In this document: positions 44,205 to 54,999 of the stretch, one piece after another | How positions within the stretch are numbered: position 1 is the stretch's first letter | Layout of the letters: the number at the start of each line of letters is the position of its first letter | NCBI RefSeq assembly: GCF_964340395.1 | Contig: NC_135562.1 | Coordinates: 20,592,626-20,656,625 of the forward strand | Direction: 5' to 3' | DNA from: Glandiceps talaboti | Lineage: Eukaryota; Hemichordata; Enteropneusta; Spengelidae | Length of the DNA stretch: 64,000 bases | Program-made: the position numbers and the translations under genes | Notes under the pieces: generated by a model | What the model was told of the DNA's origin: nothing | The model's database searches: none | The model's input: the letters and a program-made list of their open reading frames with translations, nothing else

Positions 44205-44700
44205 AGACCTGGAAAGAGAATTTGCATACATATTATTAAATGCAGGAATGGTCTATTTCGATCCATTATATATTTTGATTCCATGCTATTTCGAGGCATT
44301 ATAAATTTTGATACATTTTTTTTACATATTCACCTTTGTTTCGATCACACTAATTGATACAATCATTTCCCATGGTACACTGCAGTGTACTTGCATCTGG
44401 TATTTCCGCCATTGAACAGCATTGCCCAACGTTATAATCCTTTATGTAAGTTCATACTTTTATCATTAATTACTTGAGTCTATTCACTTCCTTGGCTGTC
44501 TTCTATATCAAAATACCTATGTCATAAATGGCCAAATCAGACAGGTACTTTTAAACGGCAATCACCTCTTCCGTCAGATTCTGAATTCAACTGTCTTCAA
44601 GAGAAGAATATCCCTCAACCGAATAGGCACCAACTCAACTTGCCATAATTCGTTGGCAACTTGGTATATGCCATAATTTTGACTCAATACAGAATATCTT
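44205..44700 (+). repeat. Block F, copy 1 (others 46950-47453 and 48041-48542)
   Basis: Shared text from GGAAAGAGAATTTGCATA through TGGTCTATTTCGATCCATTA and CATGGTACACTGCAGTGTAC to GACTCAATACAGAATATC. Copy 1 lacks ten bases (AGGTTAATAC) present in copy 2. After the shared end, copies 1 and 2 run into the W/E block, whereas copy 3 runs into different sequence (TGCCTATCATATCC). Non-coding on the plus strand. Confidence 0.85.
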
Positions 44701-44921
44701 GTTTCAAATTTCACACCATTCCTGGATATCCGTTTGACAATGAAATTCCTGAAAATTGTTGAAAACTCATGGAAATTAAAGTTTGGTGCCATTTCAGCGT
44801 GTTTTATATTCTTAGTATTTGTTATAACAAATACTTCATGATAATCACCGAGTCTATTATTTGTCGCTTTCCTTGCAGATGCCATACTTTTTTCTTCAGG
44901 ATTCAAGGCTACATCAAACAA
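44574..44921 (-). CDS. Reverse-strand ORF, copy 2 of 3
   Basis: 115 codons on the reverse strand; same opening as 40479-40790 but continuing past VKFET with RYSVLSQNYGIYQVANELWQ and VELVPIRLRDILLLKTVEFR to a stop. The tail lies in block F, so the ORF spans a block junction; in copy 1 (40479-40790) the tail is different. Function unknown. Confidence 0.3.
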   Translation of the reverse strand: MFDVALNPEEKSMASARKATNNRLGDYHEVFVITNTKNIKHAEMAPNFNFHEFSTIFRNFIVKRISRNGVKFETRYSVLSQNYGIYQVANELWQVELVPIRLRDILLLKTVEFRI

Positions 44922-44924
44922 ATT

Positions 44925-45512
44925 TTGACATCCCTGAAGAAGGTTTTGGGGGAGCTATTTTGGTAGTGGGTCAAAATAGAACAAGAAGGTAGACTTATTC
45001 TATCAATAACATTTACTATGCAAATAAGGGGTTAAAAACAGTTTGAGGTTTAAATGACAACTTAGGAGTTTAAACCTAGTACAAAAAGTCACAAACTGAA
45101 GTTTGATTTTTAGCACAACCGAACAAATAAGGGGTTCAGTAGTGCTGTAATCATGATGTGGTGTCTGTCCATCAGTCTTGTTTGTGAGTGTGTGCAACCG
45201 CCATGCCAATTGTTTTGATATTTGGTGGGGATGTTCCCTTCGGTGTGTCTAATTGGGAAATTGTTGAAATCAAAATTGATTGGACCAGCGGTGTGCGTTT
45301 TGGGTAAATCTAGGTCTGAATGGTACCACAGGGTTTATTCACCTTCTTGGCATTGGCACCAAGATGTATTGTTTGAGATTGTTTGAACACACTGTTATTA
45401 ACACTGCTGAACTATGTTCATCTATTCATGTTATAGATCTGATAGTGTCTTGTCCATCTGTCTGCCTATCTGTGAGTGACTTAAAGTCAAAAACCACTGG
45501 CATGAGTGTTTT
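44925..45512 (+). repeat. Duplicated block E, copy 2, cut by a LINE fragment
   Basis: Parallel to 40785-41395; ends at GAGTGTTTTGA (about 45512), where ACAATCCAAAGTTAGAACGC of the LINE fragment begins. A deletion of TAAC... near 45180 separates it from copy 1. Confidence 0.8.
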
Positions 45513-46190
45513 GAACAATCCAAAGTTAGAACGCACACGTACATTGACTAACACTACACTTAGTCTTATATAAAGTCAGTTTAATAGGACAAAGCACAAA
45601 TTATTTACGAAATTTAAAAGAGCTCCACACAATGCCAAACTTAAACATAAATATACTACCTATAGAAACGTCCTTACTAAACTCCTAAAGTCAGCCAAAA
45701 AGAAATATTTTGCAGATTCAATGCAAAACGCCCAAGGAAATACAAACAAGACTTGGCAAGTGATCAATTAAATCCTGAACAAAAGCCAGAAAAAGTCATC
45801 CCCCACTAATTTGAATTCCAACTGCTCCAACAAAACAACCCTCACAAGTAGTAGTGACATTGCAGAAGAATTTAATGATTATTTGACAAATGTAGGCCCA
45901 AACCTTGCTGCCAAAATCAAAACAGATATCAATTTTCATCAGTTTCTAAGGGGAAACTAGCTACATTCATTTTTTCTTTCGCCAGTCAGTAAATTCGACG
46001 TTATCAGTGAAATTGAACGACTCGGCCCTAAGAAATCAGTTGGGCAAGACAAGATTCACCCAAAAGTTGTTAAACATGCTGCAAACATTATTGGTCTTCC
46101 ACTCGATCGCACAGATCATAACTGTTCATTAAGCCAACTTAAAGTATTTTCCCCAATCAACTGAAAATAGCAAAAGCATATATGGTAATA
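45513..46190 (+). mobile_element. LINE ORF2 fragment, copy 2 (longer)
   Basis: Adds about 340 bp upstream of the part shared with copy 1: SQFNRTKHKLFTKFKRAPHN, then YTTYRNVLTKLLKSAKKKYF and NTNKTWQVIN, the usual post-endonuclease linker (Y-x-x-Y-R-N-x-L-T, K-x-x-Y-F, T-W-x-x-I-N). It continues through DIAEEFNDYL and PKKSVGQDKI as in copy 1. Stops at about 45768 and 45958 and loss of both ends show it is dead. Absence of a 3' end with tail argues against a simple 5'-truncated insertion. Confidence 0.8.
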
Positions 46191-46373
46191 TGTGGCATAT
46201 ATAAATACATGTATTTAAATTATTCCATCCTGTCCACTCATAGTACTTGACTATGTGACTGTGACTGTGACTGTGACAGTGACAATTGGAGTATCAGATG
46301 TACAGAGACTGAAAGTGAACAGGGTGTCTATTTGAGTTTGTATGTCTACTTATGGACTTTGGTTGTTCTGTAG

Positions 46374-46855
46374 CTGTCTGTGAGCAGTACTCTAGATCTG
46401 TATATGACGCTGTTGTGGCGAGGCAAGGAATCAAATGTACCAACATTGTGGAGACAGCATACTACTCAACAACATCAGTTATACTTTCACCATGTTGTAT
46501 ACACTGTGGAGGGAAGGATGCCTTACTTGGTCCTAGTGATGCACACATGAATGGCTGAGAGACAACTATTCAGTTGTTGTACATCCATTGTGCACCCAGT
46601 ATAAAAGTGATGGAAAGGAAGCTCTAGTCAGACAGCCAAATAATCTCTAACACATTGATTTACACTGATAACAATGAGACGGTTTCCACTGATGGAGTTG
46701 ATGAAGTGAGGGGGGATGAAGAGGATGAAAAGAAGAGTATGGAAGAGAGGAGTTCAATAGCTTCCGTAAGCTCACTAAGGAACAGACAGCTCAAACAAGA
46801 GGCAGAAGAAACAGAACCTAATCAAACACTGGCCAAAAAAGTGTGTAAAACTTGA
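46374..46855 (+). CDS. Unidentified Cys-containing exon plus acidic segment, copy 2
   Basis: Second copy of 43654-44165, offset 2,720 bp. The first part is identical in length and sequence as far as seen. A 12-14 bp insertion (GTGCACCCAGTATA region, about 46588) breaks the WLRDNY frame. In the acidic part Glu-Glu-Arg is changed to Glu-Val-Arg, and one extra A near 46838 alters the end (AKKVCKT instead of AKKCVKLDY). This copy is therefore further decayed than copy 1. Confidence 0.45.
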
Positions 46856-46949
46856 CTACATGCTGATGTGCATAAAAGGAGAAGATTTGTCAAGCTAGAT
46901 TTCCTTCTAAACCAATCTGAAATCTTACAATATTTGAAGACCAGGTTAA

Positions 46950-47453
46950 TACCTGGAAAGAGAATTTGCATACATATTATTAAATGCAGGAATGGTCTAT
47001 TTCGATCCATTATATATTTTGATTCCATGCTATTTCGAGTCATTATAAATTTTGATACATTTTTTTTACATATTCACCTTTGTTTCGATCACACTAATTG
47101 ATACAATCATTTCCCATGGTACACTGCAGTGTACTTGCATCTGGTATTTCCGCCATTGAACAGCATTGCCCAACGTTATAATCCTTTATGTAAGTTCATA
47201 CTTTTATCATTAATTACTTGTCAATGAGTCTATTCACTTCCTTGGCTGTCTTCTATATCAAAATACCTATGTCATAAATGGCCAAATCAGACAGGTACTT
47301 TTAAACGGCAATCACCTCTTCCGTCAGATTCTGAATTCAACTGTCTTCAAGAGAAGAATATCCCTCAACCGAATAGGCACCAACTCAACTTGCCATAATT
47401 CGTTGGCAACTTGGTATATGCCATAATTTTGACTCAATACAGAATATCTTGTT
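46950..47453 (+). repeat. Block F, copy 2
   Basis: Parallel to 44205-44700 with the ten-base AGGTTAATAC retained and a four-base insertion near 47220 (TCAA). Confidence 0.85.
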
Positions 47454-47671
47454 TCAAATTTCACACCATTCCTGGATATCCGTTTGACAATGAAATTCCT
47501 GAAAATTGTTGAAAACTCATGGAAATTAAAGTTTGGTGCCATTTCAGCGTGTTTTATATTCTTAGTATTTGTTATAACAAATACTTCATGATAATCACTG
47601 AGTCTATTATTTGTCGCTTTCCTTGCAGATGCCATACTTTTTTCTTCAGGATTCAAGGCTACATCAAACAA
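47324..47671 (-). CDS. Reverse-strand ORF, copy 3 of 3
   Basis: Same 115-codon ORF as 44574-44921 with Ser in LSDY. A fourth partial copy of only its C-terminal part lies at 48419-48540, in block F copy 3. Confidence 0.3.
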   Translation of the reverse strand: MFDVALNPEEKSMASARKATNNRLSDYHEVFVITNTKNIKHAEMAPNFNFHEFSTIFRNFIVKRISRNGVKFETRYSVLSQNYGIYQVANELWQVELVPIRLRDILLLKTVEFRI

Positions 47672-47689
47672 ATTTTGACATCCCTGAAG

Positions 47690-48041
47690 AAGGTTTTGGG
47701 GGAGCTATTTTGGTAGTGGGTCAAAATAGAACAAGAAGGTAGACTTATTCTCAGTCAATAACATTTACTATGCAAATAAGGGGTTAAAATCAGTTTGAGG
47801 TTTAAATGACAACTTAGGAGTTTAAACCTAGTACAAAAAGTCACAAACTGAAGTTTGATTTTTAGCACAACCAAACAAATAAGGGGTTCAGTAGTGCTGT
47901 AATCATGATGTGGTGTCTGTCCATCAGTCTTAACTTGTTTGTGAGTGTGTGCAACCGCCATGCCAATTGTTTTGATATTTGGTGGGGATGTTCCCTTCGG
48001 TGTGTCTAATTGGGAAATTGTTGAAATCAAAATTGATTGGA
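47690..48041 (+). repeat. Duplicated block E, copy 3, joined to block F copy 3
   Basis: Parallel to 40785-41160. It breaks after AAATTGATTGGACC, where block F copy 3 (TGGAAAGAGAATTTGCATAG) starts. The dinucleotide overlap ACC at the joint is shared by both parents. Confidence 0.8.
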
Positions 48042-48542
48042 CCTGGAAAGAGAATTTGCATAGTATTACATATTATTAAGTGCGGGAATGGTCTATTTCG
48101 ATCCATTATATATTTTGATTCCATGCTATTTCGAGGCATTATAAATTTTGATACATTTTTTTTACATATTCACCTTTGTTTCGATCACACTAATTGATAC
48201 AATCATTTCCCATGGTACACTGCAGTGTACTTGCATCTGGTATTTCCGCCATTGAACAGCATTGCCCAACGTTATAATCCTTTATGTAAGTTCATACTTT
48301 TATCATTAATTACTTGTAATGAGTCTATTCACTTCCTTGGCTGTCTTCTATATCAAAATACCTATGTCATAAATGGCCAAATCAGACAGGTACTTTTAAA
48401 CGGCAATCACCTCTTCCGTCAGATTCTGAATTCAACTGTCTTCAAGAGAAGAATATCCCTCAACCGAATAGGCACCAACTCAACTTGCCATAATTCGTTG
48501 GCAACTTGGTATATGCCATAATTTTGACTCAATACAGAATAT
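48042..48542 (+). repeat. Block F, copy 3
   Basis: Parallel to the other F copies, with a local insertion (TAGTATTA near 48060). It ends at ACAGAATATC, followed by unrelated sequence to 48735. Confidence 0.85.
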
Positions 48543-48736
48543 CTGCCTATCATATCCACCATGTTTTCAACTTTTAAACCACAATGATCTCCTGGACTCT
48601 TATGACGTTCCTTAATGCTACCTAACAATCACAAACTGTAGATTTCAATAATAGTCACTCCAGCCTCTGTTTATATTTATCAAATATCATGTTCTGACAA
48701 TATTTATTGTGCTACGTATAAGTGCACCGGTGACAT

Positions 48737-48883
48737 CAACAAACAAGAAATACTAAACAATATCTTTCATATTTTACAGAGAAATTATTACCGAAGATGG
48801 AACCTCATATAAAACAGATTGCAACATGGAAGACCTACAGCTACCAGCCACCATTTCCGTCACATACTATTCAAACACAATAA
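48737..48883 (+). CDS. Second copy of the terminal exon
   Basis: ACAAGAAATACTAAACAATA, then TCTTTCATATTTTACAG and an exon from 48780 match 30200-30348. Two visible substitutions (TATCGAAG to TACCGAAG; CCATCACAT to CCGTCACAT) leave both candidate frames open to TAA 48881-48883 or the later TAG. No upstream exon of the same gene was found here, so this is a dispersed or translocated piece. Confidence 0.45.
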   Translation, partial: QQTRNTKQYLSYFTEKLLPKMEPHIKQIATWKTYSYQPPFPSHTIQTQ

Positions 48884-48954
48884 TCACATACACTAAATAG
48901 TACTTATAAAGCTGCAGATGAATAACCAACTAAAGATCTAGTATGCTAGTAGTT

Positions 48955-49620
48955 ATACTGTATACTCAGTAATAGTATTGATCTCAACTCAGTAATAGTA
49001 TTGATCTCAATTACAGTAGTTTTCAGGTATAGTGTATTATCAGTTATAGTGTAAACTCAGTAATAGTATTGATCTCAATTACAGTAGAGTTTTCAGTTAT
49101 AGTGTATAGTGTATTATCAGTTATAGTGTATAGTCAGTAATAGTATTGATCTCAATTACAGTAGAGTTTTCAGTTATAGTGTATAGTCAGTAATAGTATT
49201 GATCTCAATTACAGTAGTTTTCAGTTATAGTGTATAGTCAGTAATAGTATTGATCTCAATTACAGTAGTTTTCAGTTATAGTGTATAGTAATAGTATTGA
49301 TCTCAATTACAGTAGTTTTCAGTTATAGTGTATAGTGTATTATCAGTTATAGTGTATAGTCAGTAATAGTATTGATCTCAATTACAATACAGTTTTCAGT
49401 TATAGTGTATAGTCAGTAATAGTATTGATCTCAATTACAGTAGTTTTCAGTTATAGTGTATAGTGTATTATCAGTTATAGTGTATAGTCAGTAATAGTAT
49501 TGATCTCAATTACAGTAGTTTTCAGTTATAGTGTATAGTCAGTAATAGTATTGATCTCAATTACAGTAGAGTTTTCAGTTATAGTGTATTCCCAGTTATA
49601 ATATTGTTCTCATTTATATG
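48955..49620. repeat. 51-bp-period minisatellite, about 12-13 units
   Basis: Units read CAGTTATAGTGTATAGTCAG, TAATAGTATTGATCTCAATT, ACAGTAGTTTT. It is more regular than the related array at 30450-30900. Some units carry an extra TGTATTATCAGTTATAG piece. Sits in the same position relative to the terminal exon as the first array, so exon and minisatellite moved together. Confidence 0.9.
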
Positions 49621-50399
49621 TTCTCCGCAAATATAGTATGGTACTCACTTATTGTATTGCTCTCAACTTTAGTATAATTCTCACTTATAGCATTCATCTC
49701 AGTTATACTGTACTACTCAGATATAGTTTATGTTCAGTTGTAGCATTGTTCTGTGTTCACATTTATGTTCTTTTGATACTGAATTTGATTTACTATAATA
49801 TCTTTCACATGAATAAAAAACATATCACTTAATATCAAACTGTATCTGCATTACATTTTGTTCAACTCAATACAAACTGAACATTTCAATAATTTATCAA
49901 GATTATTGTACTAACCATTTACAAATCATTGATGTGGAATAAAATGGAAGAGAATGCACATTCAACAGCGAAATTAAACCACTATCACACAACACTTAAA
50001 GAAATAATATGCACCTTCAATATGTTCCATGATACAAATATATAACCTGTGTACAACCTATGCCACATGTATACATCACAATTAATTAAATACAAAAACA
50101 AATACACCTCAATCCACCAATTCCTAAAACACTCCCCACACACCCCCCACCCCAACTAAGCCCAACACATCCTTTAAATTACTACTGAACTAATTCAAAA
50201 ACGTCATCTACAACAATACCACCAACAAACACACACAACAAAAACACTCGTGTTCCATATCAAAACACACATATCAAAACACACAACAAATCTAACACTG
50301 ATTGATATAAATCATAAGTGTTGATGCATGATCACACTACTGATATCAAACACAACCATGTGACACCAAACACCATTAAAACCATGTTTGAAAATGACA
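49621..50399. other. AC-rich, G-poor tract; no gene
   Basis: 50090-50290 is almost free of G on this strand (ACTCCCCACACACCCCCCAC and CACACACAACAAAAACAC). A similar tract lies at 30010-30240 beside the first terminal-exon copy. Confidence 0.6.
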
Positions 50400-50470
50400 A
50401 CATAATGTGCCAACTCCTTAGAACCCAATCATAGCGGGGACTATGTCATTTTCAATGGCTTGTTTACTAT
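50400..50470 (-). mobile_element. TAGTCCCC MITE-like family, 5' end, reverse strand
   Basis: AGAACCCAATCATAGCGGGG, then ACTATGTCATTTTCAATGGC is the reverse complement of the family's 5' end. The rest of the element is not recognised to the left, so this is a short fragment. Confidence 0.6.
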
Positions 50471-52679
50471 GTGATGACTCACGAGAAATCAGTTTTTCAA
50501 CAAAATTTGGCTATCATTAGAGGGCACACTGCTACCTACGTGTAGGCTGTAGCAGTGTCAGAAGATATTGTTATTATATAGTGTGTGTGAACATAAAGAT
50601 CATAGCTCTGAACATTTTATAATTGATGTTAACACTTCTTTATCTCCACACTGTGAACTATTCATTATCTCATTTGTAATTTTTCTGTTTGCCGATACAT
50701 GCTAGTAACATATTTGTATCAATTAAATACAAGTGGTATGTAGCTAATCATCGCTAATGGCAGATCATGTAACAGTTGTTGAAGCTCTATGTAAACAGCA
50801 TACTCACATGGTAGAATGATATACACAACAAATTTTTCGCTTGCTATTTTTGAAAGCAATAAATAATAAAAAAAATATGATTTTAATCAGACGTTTTTGC
50901 CAGAGACCTGTGGTTGTCTTTTTCTCTCACAAAGCTCTTGGTTTGGAAAGCTTGTTGAGATAATAAACCCAAGACAAGTCTCTGGACTGATTGAACATTG
51001 AACAAATTGACCATGGAGTGCTGCCACATATTATAGCTTGTTCTGATGCACTCAGATGTAGATTTGTAGTACGGTAGGTATTACAGTAATCATAGCATTA
51101 CCTAGACTACTAGTAGCAAATTGAAATAAGTGTACTTAGATGTTAGTGGCCTCTGAAAACATGCACACATTCAGTGTTGACAGTGTGGAGATATCTAAAC
51201 ATAGAAACTGGCTGTCATCAAACCTTGACAACTTGCAAAAGTGTAATATCAAATGCCACAATTCTTGTCCAGGTCCGAATACCAAACTGAAATTAAAGTC
51301 TGTCGACTTCTACATTGGATGGCATCATGATGTATGAATCAACACTGTCTGACAGAACAAACAACACACATGTCCTTAGACTTTACAACTATAATCTCTT
51401 TATAGACACTCAGTTTCAGTGATGATACTACCAATATGAGGCTGTCCCAAATCAGTTGATTTCAATTCACAGGAAGTGGCGACAGGTGAATTTACTTTGA
51501 AATTCTGACGAGCTTTCAGGGTAAAATGTGACCAGAAATCACGCCAACATGATGACTGCATGCCAGGCCTGTATGTAAGTGTTACTGAAAGGTAACATAT
51601 ACCTACTGAATTTATGATACCATTGCCTACAGAGTACAACCAAGCATCTCATAGACATAGCATTGTCTACATATTCAGTGTATCTCATTCTGTCTGGCCA
51701 TACACATTCCAAACGTTCATGACCACTGACATAAGCCACCACTCTCTGTTACACACCAATATTTTCAAGTCTCTTAATAACTGCAAACATGACATGGTTG
51801 AATTAATTGGTAGCAAACATATTACAAGTCAGTACCCTGGCTAGCTAGAAACCAGGGCGGACATAACATTTGCTTCATATCACCTCTTGAGATATATGCC
51901 ACCATTACATGTATTAATTTCAAACTGACTTAGAACTGGCCACATCAGCACACAAAGATGTACAAATATCAACAAATGTTACCACTGTAGTGATATAGTT
52001 TGAAGTGGATACATTCTAATCGTAATATGAGATTTATATATTAAATATTATATATTTTGCCACTCACTTATAGGATACATGTACTTCTATTTAATATATA
52101 TATATGTGTGTGTGTGTGTGACAAGGGTGTTTATATTTACATATACTATATGTATCCATCACTGTAATTATAACTGTTGCTGATGGCACTGACCACCTAC
52201 AGTGACAACAGCCAATTGATGATTACTGTAAGGATCGGTATCACATAGATACATGTACATGATGTGCCTCTTAATTTCTGAGGGCAAAAGAAAATGTGAA
52301 TTTAAAACAATAGTAGAATTGCTAATAGCACAATTTATACAGGATTATTATAGATCAAGCTATGATTGCCATTTATATCATACTTTCAAAATAAATACAT
52401 TTCTACTTAACCTCAGTTTTGGGTAACCAATGTGAAATCAATGCTTCATCAGGTATTTCATACTAACGTACTATAAGCTACACAAAATTGAGAATCCTCT
52501 TTGTTATGTTCAACTAACATAGCATATATCTCTTATTGCAAGCAAGCAAACTTTCTTTTCACTCAAGCAAGGGAGAAAATCAGAAGGTCCTTTTTACCGT
52601 ACTTTATTGCTCATGCTATACTATCAATAGGTAACAGCACTCAATGCCTGGCAATCAGTACATGTCATATTACATATAC
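50471..52679. other. No gene recognised; (TG)n and (AT)n tracts
   Basis: A TATATATATG(TG)n tract lies at about 52098-52121. ORFs at 51140-51337, 51400-51742 and 52501-52704 overlap on opposite strands or show no domain. Confidence 0.45.
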
Positions 52680-53285
52680 AAACAAGTCATTGAGAATGAC
52701 ATAGTCCCCACTATGATTGGGTTTTAAGGAATATCACTACTGTGATCACGCAACAACACTTTGTGAACCTAAATCAAACAGACTTAGATATGTTGTGTCT
52801 GCTTGTTGGACATGGAACATGCCTACAACAATAAAGGATAGGTCGGGTATGGGGGATCGTATCACGACGAAAATGGATATGCACATGTATGTCATAGAAC
52901 ACTGTCCTAATACCAACTTTGAATGAGATCTGTTCAAGCATGTCTTAGTTATGGCTTTGGACATGGAAAATTGACAAACAAAATGGCTGCCAGGCAGCCA
53001 TATTGGATCGTATCACGATGAAAATGGATATACACATGTATGTCATAGAACACTGTCCTAATACCAACTTTGAAAGAGATTTGTTCAAGCATGTCCGAGT
53101 TATGCTTTGGACATGGAAAATTCACAAACAAAATGGCTGCTAGGTGGCCATATTGGATCGTATCATGAAACAAATTGACGTGCATATGTATGCCATAGTA
53201 TGTTGCCCCTGTACCAAGTTTGAAAAAAATCGGTCCAGGCATCTTCAAGAAACGGCTCCGGACGGACGGACGGAACACAACCATA
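52680..53285 (+). mobile_element. TAGTCCCC MITE-like element, fuller copy
   Basis: Opens AAGTCATTGAGAATGACATA, then GTCCCCACTATGATTGGGTT, passes through CATGCCTACAACAATAAAGG and two to three units of the 150-bp internal repeat (TTCAAGCATGTC at about 52933 and 53083), and ends CAGGCATCTTCAAGAAACGG, CGGACGGACGGACGGAACAC. The last part (CCCCG...GGGGACTA) is missing. It is a close relative of 36594-37977 with fewer internal units. Confidence 0.75.
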
Positions 53286-53754
53286 CAAGGACAACAATTA
53301 TGTCACAGACTTCAAGATCATAATCAATTTTGTACATCAAACCAAACCATCTCATATATGTCTGACAATTAAAACAACAAAGTACTAATAACATCTACAC
53401 TGTCCATAAAACCACACATGGTACACTTTCAGTACCACACTTGTGCGACATTTTCCCCTTACAAGCTGTGTCGCAATCACTGTGCAGGACAAAATGAACC
53501 AGCTTGTGATGACTAGGAATTACTTTGTCCATTGGGTATCAATAGTATAAATATGGCAAAACCTTCATGTTAGGGGATGGACTGACTGAATGAAATCATC
53601 AGATGAGATGCCTGGTGTGGTTAATAAGACATATACTATTGACAGCCAATAGAATTTTTTCTTTTGTGTGTGTGTGTGGGGGGGGGGGGTTATGTGATTA
53701 TAAGAACGCTTTTCTTGATAAGTATATACACTAACATACAATTAGGAATCTGTA
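53286..53754. other. No gene; (GT)n plus G-run
   Basis: TGTGTGTGTGTGTGGGGGGG near 53665-53691 is the only marked feature. Confidence 0.5.
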
Positions 53755-53850
53755 TTTGGCTATAGCGATATAGATGCTGTTTTTCTTTCTGGAAATTTCA
53801 ATGCAAGAATTGGTAATTTTAATTACTGTCACACATTGATTCTGCTCTGA
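53755..53850 (+). mobile_element. LINE endonuclease remnant (FNAR motif)
   Basis: The frame reads YSDIDAVFLSGNFNARIGNF. In LINE AP-like endonucleases this is G-D-F-N-A-R-x-G; here the catalytic Asp of the GDFN box is Asn (GGA-AAT-TTC from 53791). A stop follows within about 15 codons. Short, dead fragment. Confidence 0.55.
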
Positions 53851-53939
53851 CTCTGAACGAGTTGAGGATTTAAAATTGATCTTATTTCTGTATCACAATA
53901 AATGGTGGTTGCTTACCAGTAGTTCTTGTGCTGTTTTCA

Positions 53940-54180
53940 TCTTTCGTCAGCAATATAATATTTGTATGTTTGTGTGTATCATTGTATGGGCGCACACACA
54001 CAGATGTGTATCATTGTATGGGCGCACACACACATCATACTTAGTACTACTGAACCTTCTCAGTTCAGCTGTGCTAATAACACCAGACAGCACTCTTTTA
54101 TAGTCTGCGTTCTTGAATCTTGAAAATTTCTTAGGGCACAAAGGGGAAACATGTCTTCACCCCCCCCCCCCCCCCCACCT
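53940..54180. repeat. Local duplication, SINE-like tail and C-run
   Basis: TGTGTATCATTGTATGGGCG followed by CACACACACA occurs twice (53970 and 54006). ACTACTGAACCTTCTCAGTT, CAGCTGTGCTAA matches the dispersed SINE-like tail. A C-run spans about 54160-54176. Confidence 0.6.
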
Positions 54181-54399
54181 ACCAATCCAACATAAATATC
54201 GTATAACTGCAAATGGGCATGTCATTTTGAAAGGAGAAGCACAAACCGAGCAATTGTGTGACTTTCAAGATGAAGAATGAAACTCTAGTCATATTAACGA
54301 ACAAGTACAAGATGGTGAACTGTGACTTTTACATCTCTGGTTGGACACATAATGAGCATTTACATAAAGAAATAATTAAAAACTTGAATGCTATATCTT

Positions 54400-54689
54400 T
54401 TGCATTACTGAAACTCATCTCATAGATGATCAATGCCTAAATGTGGAAAATTATCGTTGGTTTGGTTACAGTAAGGAAAACACAAGTCAATGCTGGGAAG
54501 GATCGGGTATGGTAGGTATGTTTGTGAGAGAGTCCCTGTTTGCTAGTTATTTTGTCAAAGGCAATACAAGCATTGTCTTAAGTTTGATCTGGATCATAGT
54601 GCTCGTGGTACAGTGTAATACAAAATGTACTACATCACTGAAATTTTTAACTTCCTTTACTGTTACAGTAGCAATCATCACATTGTGAA
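54400..54689 (+). mobile_element. LINE endonuclease domain remnant
   Basis: ITETHLIDDQCLNVENYRWF, then GYSKENTSQCWEGSGMVGMF and VRESLFASYF match the E-T-W/H-L...G-G-V-G-x-F-V-R part of LINE endonucleases. The catalytic Glu of the ETHL box is present. It is truncated by the MITE copy starting at about 54690. Together with 55000-56120 it may be one element split by that insertion. Confidence 0.75.
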
Positions 54690-54990
54690 GTCATTGAGAA
54701 TGATAGTCCCTGCTCTGATTGGGTTTTGAGGAACTGGCAGTTTATGTTGTCATTTTCTTAATATCACTACTCTGATCATGCAACAACACTTGTGAACCTA
54801 AATCAAATAGACTTAGATACATGGAACACGCCTACTCATGTTGTGTCTCCTCATTGGACATGGGACATGCCTACTCTTCAAGATGACGTGATGGAATAAA
54901 CCATTCAACAATAAAGGATGGGTCTGGTATGGGGGGGGGGGGGTGACGACCTGTTCAAGCATGTCCGAGTTATGGCTTTGGACATGAAAA
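54690..54990 (+). mobile_element. TAGTCCCC MITE-like copy inside LINE sequence
   Basis: GAAGTCATTGAGAATGATAG, then TCCCTGCTCTGATTGGGTTT is the 5' end. The body repeats GAACCTAAATCAAATAGACT and CATGGAACACGCCTAC, and contains a G-run (about 54931-54942). It passes into CTGTTCAAGCATGTCCGAGT, TATGGCTTTGGACATGAAAA, then LINE sequence resumes. The 3' end is lost. Confidence 0.65.
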
Positions 54991-54999
54991 CTGCCGGAT

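Noticed and set aside
51140-51844. Overlapping ORFs on both strands
   Set aside because: No frame is favoured, no domain, and no acceptor/donor pair bounds any of them well.
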